From contig NC_061467.1 of NCBI RefSeq assembly GCF_022581195.2, positions 8,122,001 through 8,186,000 on the forward strand: a DNA stretch of 64,000 bases, given 5' to 3'. Made by a program: the position numbers and the translations under genes. Source of the DNA: Helicoverpa zea. Its lineage: Eukaryota; Arthropoda; Insecta; Lepidoptera; Noctuidae. Below the pieces are notes generated by a model. It did not search any database, had not been told where the DNA came from, and saw nothing but the letters and a program-made list of their open reading frames with translations. Shown here one piece after another: positions 56,960 to 64,000 of this stretch; the first letter of the stretch is position 1; the number at the start of each line of letters is the position of its first letter.

Positions 56960-58475
56960 TAACCATGAAATGAACCAGATGCTATACCTATTGAAACAAT
57001 CAAAGCATCAGGCGAACATGGTGTACAGATTTTCCACACTCTATGCAATCAGATATGGCTCACGGGGCAATGGCCGAAAGAATGGGCTCACACTGTTTTT
57101 GTGCCCTTACACAAAAAAGGTTCCACCAAGACGTGCAGTAATTACCGACTTATAGCTCTTATCTCTCACGCAAGCAAGATTTTACTGCACATACTGAACG
57201 AGCGTCTGAAGGCCTATTTAAGCAAACAAATTGCTCCTGAACAGGCTGGTTTTGTGAAGGGGAGGGGAACCAGGGAGCAAATTTTGACAGTGCGACAAAT
57301 TATAGAGAAGTCCAGGGAATTCAACAAGCCCGTCTACATATGCTTTGTGGACTTCTCTAAGGCGTTCGACTCTGTCAAATGGCCCAAACTCTGGGAAACG
57401 CTGGCGGCGATGGGTGTTCCAAAACACCTGATACATCTCCTACGAAGACTATACGAGGATGGCACAGCCTCAGTACGTGCAGACGACATTCAGTCTGATC
57501 TGTTTCACCCCAGCGCCGGAGTCCGTCAGGGATGTATTATTTCTCCTCTACTGTTCAATGTGTACACAGAGCTCATAATGAGGATCGCACTAGAAGACTG
57601 GGCAGACGGTGTTTCGATCGGTGGTTTGAAGATCTCCAACCTGCGATATGCAGACGATACCACTTTGTTCGCCACCAGTACCCAACACACGGAAGAGCTT
57701 CTTGGCAAGATGGCACAGGTTAGTCTTGAGTTCGGACTTAAGATAAACCGGAATAAAACAAAAATGATGATTGTCGACCGCATGAATAACAATTCTCCAG
57801 AAATTACAAAAATTGCAAATTGTGATGTGGTGCAATCGTACATTTATCTGGGGGCCTTAATAACGAACAACGGTGGATGTATCGACGAAATCAAAAGGCG
57901 TATGGCGATCTCCAGATCTGCAATGGACAAGCTGAGGAAAATATGGAGGAATCGCAACATTTTTAGAGCCACAAAGATCCGACTAGTACGGACACTCGTA
58001 TTCCCCATATTCCTGTATGCCGCAGAAACGTGGACCGTTCGGGAGGTAGAGAGGAAGAAGATAGACGCCCTAGAGATGTGGTGCTGGAGAAGAATGCTCG
58101 GAGTATCGTGGACTGAATTTCGTACCAACGAATCTATACTTCGAGAACTAGGCATCAAGCAACGTCTATCGTCTTTGGTACAGTCTCGTATCCTCAACTA
58201 TTTTGGTCACGTATGCCGCCGAGGGGAGGTGGCTATTGAGCGACTTGTGGTTCAGGGCAGGGTTGAGGGTACCAGGCCACGAGGAAGATCGCCTATGAGG
58301 TGGACTGACCAGATAAAAGCGGCAGTAAATGGCTCATCGTCACTTTACGAATGCACGAGGAAGGCGGCCATCAGAGAGGAGTGGCGGCGGGTTGTTAAGC
58401 TTGCCACCAACACCTGAAGTGATGACCACGACCACTCTGTCAAGAGTGATAACGACAAAGAAAGAAAGAAAATAA
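56960..58475 (+). mobile_element. 5'-truncated non-LTR retrotransposon (LINE)
   Basis: It contains the reverse transcriptase frame described in the next entry and ends about 60 bases after its stop in an 'aaagaaagaaagaaa' tail near 58455-58472. The 5' part (endonuclease) is missing. The left boundary is approximate, because sequence homologous to the element fades upstream of 56966, where an in-frame TGA occurs. No target duplication was identified. Confidence 0.75.
56969..58417 (+). CDS. Reverse transcriptase of the truncated LINE
   Basis: An open frame of about 482 codons from just after a TGA (56966) to TGA at 58415-58417. The best-preserved part starts near 57023. Motifs in order: PLHKKGS and NYRLIALIS (RT domain 0/1), QAGFVKGRGT, CFVDFSKAFDSV (motif A with the catalytic Asp), GVRQGCIISPLLFN (motif B), RYADDTTLF (motif C, the YADD box), and a C-terminal region with ETWTVREVERKKIDALE and MWCWRRMLG. 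The enzyme copies element RNA at a nicked target. The endonuclease domain and initiation codon are absent, so this copy should not move on its own, but the long open frame means it decayed little after insertion. I place it among RTE/Jockey-like LINEs without choosing a clade. Confidence 0.8.
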   Translation, partial: NEPDAIPIETIKASGEHGVQIFHTLCNQIWLTGQWPKEWAHTVFVPLHKKGSTKTCSNYRLIALISHASKILLHILNERLKAYLSKQIAPEQAGFVKGRGTREQILTVRQIIEKSREFNKPVYICFVDFSKAFDSVKWPKLWETLAAMGVPKHLIHLLRRLYEDGTASVRADDIQSDLFHPSAGVRQGCIISPLLFNVYTELIMRIALEDWADGVSIGGLKISNLRYADDTTLFATSTQHTEELLGKMAQVSLEFGLKINRNKTKMMIVDRMNNNSPEITKIANCDVVQSYIYLGALITNNGGCIDEIKRRMAISRSAMDKLRKIWRNRNIFRATKIRLVRTLVFPIFLYAAETWTVREVERKKIDALEMWCWRRMLGVSWTEFRTNESILRELGIKQRLSSLVQSRILNYFGHVCRRGEVAIERLVVQGRVEGTRPRGRSPMRWTDQIKAAVNGSSSLYECTRKAAIREEWRRVVKLATNT

Positions 58476-59373
58476 CCACATCCACAACGCTTTGGGAGCA
58501 ATTGAAGTTTTCCGAATGGGGAATACACCGGATTTTAGCACAAATTGTGTATGAAGTTGTAAAATATTGAATTTTAAATATCCAAGTAATATTCATATAA
58601 ATTCGTTTTTGCAGATGATGTCAGTGGTTTTTTGGTTGATTTTTTTCAAGGGAGTTAAGATGAATAATTAATCCTTTTCATTTTTAACTTATCTACGTCA
58701 ATGTTGATTAATTCATCGATTCGACATTATCAAAAGTTTGATTTAATTGCAAATAATTTTCGTATTTATAGTACAGTGAACCCTTTAAAACGTTTTGAAT
58801 GGATTTTTTTAAATTGATTAACATATAATTTTTTTCTTATAATCATAACATACCAATGCATGTCATGCAGGATTAAGTAAGTTAGCTAATCTACGACAGT
58901 ATTAGAACAGCATTAAAACTTAGTCTATATAAAAGTTTGTGAAAGAGCCTAATGGATCAATCAACCTACATTTATGACAAAATATATTAAAATAATATAG
59001 GAAGCAGTGTCTGCCAAGAAATATGAAGACTTTTCTAACTTGCGTCTTAGTAACAGCCAAACGGGTCGATAGATCATAACTTTAGGAGTCGATCAGGTGG
59101 TCTGTTGCCAGATTGATCAAGGGATTATCGGGTTGTCCTGGGTTGAAGAGATCGAATAGGCAGTCTCTACTTTGTGATCAAGATGGCAAATTGAAAAATT
59201 GTTTGCACGTAAATAAGTGAATGGTTAATACGACTTATACAAAATTACCTTTTCTAATATTTTTACCTTTTTTAAAAATGTACGGATTCGTAAAATTTTA
59301 CTACAAGCCAATGAAATGTTTCAAAAAAAAAGGTATAAATTGAAACATTTCATTGCGTTCCTTCGTTTATAAA
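58476..59373. other. AT-rich stretch with a degraded SINE fragment
   Basis: Around 59040-59180, 'tcgggttgtcctgggttgaa' and 'aataggcagtctctactttg' resemble the middle of the tRNA-derived SINE family. Otherwise nothing recognisable. Confidence 0.35.
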
Positions 59374-59652
59374 TCCAAACTAATATTATAAATGCGAAAG
59401 TAACTCTGTCTGTCTGTCTGTCTGTCTTTCTGTCTGTCTGTCTGTCTTTTCTTCACGCCTAAACTACTGAACCGATTTGTGTGAAATTTGGTACAGACAT
59501 AGTTTGAAACTTGAGAAAGGACATAGGATAGTTTTTATTACAAAAAAAAAAAAAAAAAAATTATTCCGGACATATAGCGCCATCTATTGGTCAAATCAAA
59601 AATCTGCTGGTAGTCACTATTCCACGCGAACGAAGTTGCGGGCAAAAGCTAG
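59374..59652 (+). mobile_element. Non-autonomous Helitron-like element (279 bp)
   Basis: It starts TCCAAACTAATATTATAAAT after an A and ends in CTAG before a T, matching Helitron rules (5' TC, 3' CTRR, insertion between A and T). A short GC-rich hairpin-like stretch (cgcgaacgaagttgcg) precedes the end. Inside are a (TCTG)n tract (about 59408-59450), 'aactactgaaccgatttg' and an A-run. It has no coding capacity. Elements with exactly these ends are very common in moth genomes. Confidence 0.7.
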
Positions 59653-60300
59653 TATTTAATATAATCTTATGAGTCTGAAACGTAGATACTCAAATATGCC
59701 CGAGTTTTTCGTATTCATTACGTACATCCTATAAATGTGGTAAAATGTTCAAACCTATATTTTATATTCTAACATACCTATGGATATCGTTGAGCGACTT
59801 TTTATCATTTAGCATCAGATATACGTACAAATCAAGTTTACTTTAAATATGAATATACAAAGCCATATACTTAATTCTCAATTCTTTATTTACGTAAAAG
59901 AGTAGATACCAAAAAAATTTGGACAACTTGCATTACATGTGCACATTTTTGTATAGCCCTAGCCATATCCTGAAACTGCAACAAAAACAATAACAAAAAA
60001 ATAGAATCAGGTTGATGACCGACAGTTAACTACAAAACAGTGAGAACAAATAGTAACATCGTTAGTACATTATTTATTACAATAACATCCAGCTGCTATG
60101 AAGGACACCTAATTACACAACGATCGATCATATAACAGATATTCTTTTCTCATAATAATCATCTGGAAGCAGGCAATACAGGAAAAATATTGTTGCTGAG
60201 CTACGTACTTTAAAGATACATTTTGTGCATTGTGTGAATATAACTTCAATTTCAAAGGCAAGAATCCAATCAATTAGAACGCCAAAAAAAACGATTGGTC
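59653..60300. other. AT-rich stretch without a gene
   Basis: No recognisable feature. Confidence 0.4.
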
Positions 60301-60319
60301 AAGCATGGAAGGTGATTGA

Positions 60320-60470
60320 CCCTAGGGGAATTGGAGTGCCCGGGTAACTGGGCTGAGGAAATCAGCTAGGCAGTCGCTCCTTGTATAACACTGGTACTCA
60401 GCTGGATCCAGTTAGACTGGAAACCGACCCCAATATAGCTGGAAAAGGGCTATAGCTGGAAAAGGGTGAT
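60320..60470 (+). mobile_element. 3' portion of a tRNA-derived SINE
   Basis: 'ctaggcagtcgctccttgta', 'tggtactcagctggatccag' and 'gaaaccgaccccaatatagc' match the 3' half of the SINE at 54975-55352. 'tagctggaaaaggg' is duplicated at its end. Confidence 0.6.
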
Positions 60471-60479
60471 TAACACATA

Positions 60480-62030
60480 TTGTTAGAGGTTCGCTCCAAC
60501 CGCCTTCGCCTACCGCGTTCCACTCTAAATCTATGGCAACTTATTGGCTTCCTATTCCATAATTAATCGTCTAATTAGCGTCTCTTTTATATTTCTTACA
60601 ATCAAAGCAAAACAATGAGACTTTCCATTTTTATTCCGTTTGAGCTGTCCATCTCATTTACTTTGTTTCTCGCTACTCATATTTTAGCGAGCGCATAATG
60701 AGATGCCTTGCCAGTCCACCTTGTGTACATATCTTTGTTGTAAACTAGAATAGGGAACGCGGAGTATAATGTATGTTGTAATGCAGTGTCAAGTGCATTA
60801 GCAAGGATACTATGTGTAATATTCAGGTGAGCTTTACATTGTAAGCATCATCCTTCACCAAAAAGGACTTTGTCATCCAGAATAACAAATATTTGAGTTT
60901 TAAACCTAGGGGTGAAGCGAAAATTTTTTTGGTGTCTGCCTTATGTTATTTAACTGTCGAAAAGTGCTTTTGAATCACTAAAATCACATTTTAATGTTAT
61001 AACTATGAAACTCCACAAAATTTTGAAAAGTAAAACCCGAATATAACGAAAGAAACCCCATACCGACATAGGTACTATCTAAAAATCCAACAAACATAAA
61101 CAAAGAAAGCCAGGTCAAATATCGACGGACTATCGGACTCCATAATTCATAACAAACAAGTCAGTGGTCAGCAAAGAGCAGACAATCAAATGAATAATTT
61201 AATGTAAAAGCCGTAAAATTACGTGAAACGCCGCCATATTTGATTGTGAAGTGACGTGCTGGGGGAGTAGGGAAAAGGTTGGGATACCAATGTTTTGGTT
61301 CGAAATTGAGTAAAAATTTACGAACATCTACACGGAAAAACTGAAAAAAAAATAGATTGTCAGTAATAACGCATAGAAAGAGGTGTTTTTGGGGCAGTCT
61401 CATGCAATCCTGACGTTCAAAAAACTTCTGTTTTTCATCCTATTTTGAATAAATGTCTTTTGATTTTGGTATATGATTTGATAGAAAACTTATATAAAAT
61501 ATTATTGACTATGTATATACATATTATATATTTACTTTTTAAATACTCCTAATTTGTCTCTGGGTAATAGTTTCGCATGGCAAATGCCTAATCTGAAACT
61601 ATTCCTATAGTATGTCATCTTATGTGTAACAAACAAGTAGGTATAAAAAAAAAACAAAGAAAGATAGCGAAACATTGTAATAAATGTTTAACCTAAAAAA
61701 GTTCTTATCACACCGTACTAAAATCGTCACAAACACTAGCTGGGTTCCGTCAACACAATCTAGATAAGTTCAAAGAAAATTGTAACAAATGTTGATATCT
61801 TACAACCCTTACATATTTATGTAAAAGGGCTGTGTCTCATAAGGATAGGACGAAAAAGTTTCGTAAATATATATGAGATTGTAGAGAAGAAGGGTAGGTA
61901 CAGACGTGATATTTTCATTCTTGTAAAAAGGCTCTAAATCACAATAGTTATAATATTATGTACTTTGTTTGAATGTATCTTTCATCGTCAATCAGTCAGA
62001 CGTAGTAATATTAGATTATATTATTGCACA
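60480..62030. other. AT-rich stretch without a gene
   Basis: No exon or repeat boundary that I can support. The open frame at 61161-61403 (-) has no domain signature. Confidence 0.4.
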
Positions 62031-62130
62031 TACAAACTTAGAAAAGTTGCATTAGTACTTGCCTGACCTGGAATCGAACCCACACTCATGCTTGAGAGGT
62101 TGATTCTTCACCCAACAATAGGCACCCTTT
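62031..62130 (-). mobile_element. tRNA-like head of a truncated SINE
   Basis: 'cttagaaaagttgcattagt', 'acttgcctgacctggaatcg' and 'gcttgagaggttgattcttc' match the head of the SINE at 54975-55352. The 3' half is missing. Confidence 0.6.
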
Positions 62131-63056
62131 TGGCAACAAAATATTTTCCATATTGAAGTGTATTTATTTCAAAATCAATACAACAGCTTTTTTAATAGAA
62201 TTTCATTAATTCAAATGCTTTTGTGGTATGTATATACCTACGTCAGATGGTAAGACGTAACCTGCTGGTAAGAGAACACAATAAAAATGGTAATCGGATA
62301 ACTCCTTGGATCCCTTAAATTATTTATCATATTCATGGCATTACGCGGATAGAGGGGAACTAAAGAAACTTTAACTAAAAATATTCGTGTTCAAGTCTTA
62401 TACGAAATGTTTCCTTTTTTCAGGATTTTTTTTTATTTGAAAACGTGATTTATTTTGGTGTTAAATAAATATTACTATGAAACTAATAGATAGATGTACA
62501 TCTATAGCATTTTTCCAAATATAAAAAAAAACACACGCCGTAGTAGCTCAAACGTCAATATTTCACTATTTCAGATCATTTCTCTATTTGTTATTAAACT
62601 CAATAGAAGGATAAATTAGCAAATTCAAGGAACGTAGATAAATTAAAATTACCCTACAGAATTTTCTTTCCATTTATAGAAATAAGAAAAAAAAAAAAAA
62701 TGGAAAAAAATTCCTCTTATTTTTCAAAGGTCTCAAAGCTTACCTTTATCTCCGGTTTTGTTAAGCAAATATTGGTTTCATACAAACGTTTTATTTCAGT
62801 TCGTTAAACAGTATTTGCTATGCTATATTTTGCACGCGTGTTTTCCTTCCGAGGGTATGAGCCGGAATTTTTTAGTAGGCCATTCTTTTGTTCCTTTTTT
62901 TTTGTGAAATAAAACGAATTTGAACCGTTAGTACGCTTTTTTGTAACTATTATAGTTTAATTTCATGTTTTCTACAGAATAATAAAATATTGTAAAAATG
63001 TTCCTTTCAAGTTTATATTTAAATACCTACTATAAAAAAAAATACAACAAAAGTAT

Positions 63057-63128
63057 CTCCCGTACCGGGAATCGAACCCGAGCCTCCTGGGTGAAAGCCA
63101 GGTATCCTAGCCACTAGACCATACGGGA
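63057..63128 (-). tRNA. tRNA-Glu (anticodon TTC)
   Basis: On the minus strand: a 7-bp acceptor stem TCCCGTA...TACGGGA, D-arm with GTGGCTAGGA, anticodon arm CCTGG-CTTTCAC-CCAGG with TTC at 63095-63093, and T-arm with the perfect B box GGTTCGATTCC. No intron. A run of T follows within about 25 bases on the transcribed strand (A-run at 63034-63042), a normal pol III stop. All stems pair, unlike the SINE heads in this window, so this is a functional-looking gene. Confidence 0.93.
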
Positions 63129-64000
63129 TACGGTAGCGTGCTCGAAATTGTTGTTATACTGCTTATCCGTAATTAAAATCGTGATCACGCAGTATTGAAT
63201 ACCGTTTTCATTAGCGTACCTTTTCATTTAGTTCGTCAATATCCAATCAAAAACCCGCTCGTGGTTTAATAATGGCGTCGCTTAATATGCATAAGGGTGT
63301 AGGTGGATATTAAGCGTAAACGTTCCGTATGTTCACGTATATTGGTTTTCAAAGGCTGTTAATAGGTAATTTAAATGCTTGCGTCATCGACGTAAAAATA
63401 ATAATGGGTACAGCAAAATAGGAAAAAAAATGAGTCTTATTGAATACATAACTTTTTTATGTTATCCTTTAAATCAAAAGAAAAAAATACTTTTTGTACC
63501 AAAATTTTCTATTTTTGTTCCTTTTCTCATTAATTTGTCACCACTTGTACCTTATTCCAGTTTGATATCATTAGTGATTAATCAATCAGTGATCTGTGTT
63601 CACTCAGCAGAATCTATTGTGAGATATCAGGCATTGTAGATTACTGATAGGTCGATAAGCATTGTGGTAATACGTCACTGGTCCGAGATTACTATTCTGG
63701 AAACAATCACTGGTCATTAGTGTAGGTATGTAAATAGAAGGGGGATGGGAAGCTTCCTGTATTTTTAAGGTTTTTTCCAGCTTATTACTAAGCTCATTCA
63801 TAAGTGACCTTTTACGGCGACCAACGAATTGAATACCTAATAGATATCGCATTTATGCTGTTAAATCGGGTGGTAATGCCAAATGTCTTTCCTAAAAACA
63901 TAGATTGGGGATAGTTTTTTTTTTGCCGCATAAATACCTACTTTGTTAATCCAAACTTACTTTACTTAACTTATAATGAATTAACAGTAAGCACTTAAAA
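63129..64000. other. AT-rich stretch to the end of the window
   Basis: No supported gene. Short frames at 63379-63639 and 63604-63852 lack domain signatures. Confidence 0.4.

Noticed and set aside
56871..57155. 94-codon open frame starting with ATG before the LINE
   Set aside because: Its right half overlaps the true reverse transcriptase frame in a different phase (the in-frame reading ...LCNQIWLTGQWPKEW is the LINE). It has no domain of its own.
57218..58197. Open frames on the minus strand and in another plus frame inside the LINE
   Set aside because: Shadows of the reverse transcriptase frame; no independent domain.
59408..59450. (TCTG)n tract as an independent microsatellite
   Set aside because: It is an internal part of the Helitron-like element and is annotated with it.
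1..64000. Search for a bacterial-type defence, operon or phage system
   Set aside because: The window is clearly insect nuclear DNA (introns, pol III tRNA, eukaryotic retrotransposons); no ribosome-binding-site-led gene clusters are present.

Overview
The window looks like nuclear DNA of a moth (Lepidoptera, most likely a noctuid-like species). It is AT-rich and its genes are split by many introns. It carries a dual-CRD immulectin-type C-type lectin, a clip-domain serine protease, and dispersed repeats I associate with moth genomes: SINEs ending in a conserved 'accccaacatagttgggaa'-like 3' region, RTE 3' ends, Helitron-like ends and several TIR mini-elements. There are no bacterial features and no CRISPR array. 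The species assignment is inference.

Layout. 1-4.6 kb: AT-rich, with one candidate micro-exon (1007-1084, +). 4.6-7.4 kb: a complete six-exon lectin gene on the minus strand (320 aa by my splice model) with a TATA box and a kappaB-like site upstream; its introns hold a large inverted repeat and a small TIR element. 7.5-30.4 kb: mostly gene-poor DNA with many mobile-element relics. These include a near-perfect hairpin element at 8928-9100, a modular repeat at 9101-9697, nested elements near 11.3 and 15.8 kb, a 266-bp tandem duplication broken by a SINE at 16.5-17.4 kb, a long repeat at 22.45-23.03 kb, a GC-rich patch at 23.55-23.74 kb, and TIR elements near 27.9-28.25 kb. 30.45-31.3 kb: the last two coding exons of an unidentified plus-strand gene. 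33.0-37.7 kb: a full-length Copia retrotransposon (minus strand) with LTRs that look identical, a 5-bp target duplication and an intact 1371-codon polyprotein. 39-49 kb: gene-poor, with two 5S-rRNA-related SINEs, small TIR elements and a GC-rich TIR element at 44.5-44.84 kb. 49.47-55.6 kb: a ten-exon clip-domain serine protease (+, 416 aa), with mobile elements in at least four introns. 57.0-58.5 kb: a 5'-truncated non-LTR retrotransposon with an open reverse transcriptase frame. 59.37-59.65 kb: a short Helitron-like element. 63.06-63.13 kb: a tRNA-Glu(TTC) gene on the minus strand.

Function. The two complete host genes both look like humoral immunity genes: a soluble pattern-recognition lectin and a secreted protease of the type used in melanisation and Toll cascades. 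They lie about 42 kb apart in opposite orientation with an unrelated gene between them, so their proximity may be chance. I traced exon boundaries by hand from reading frame and GT-AG sites; transcript data would be needed to confirm them.
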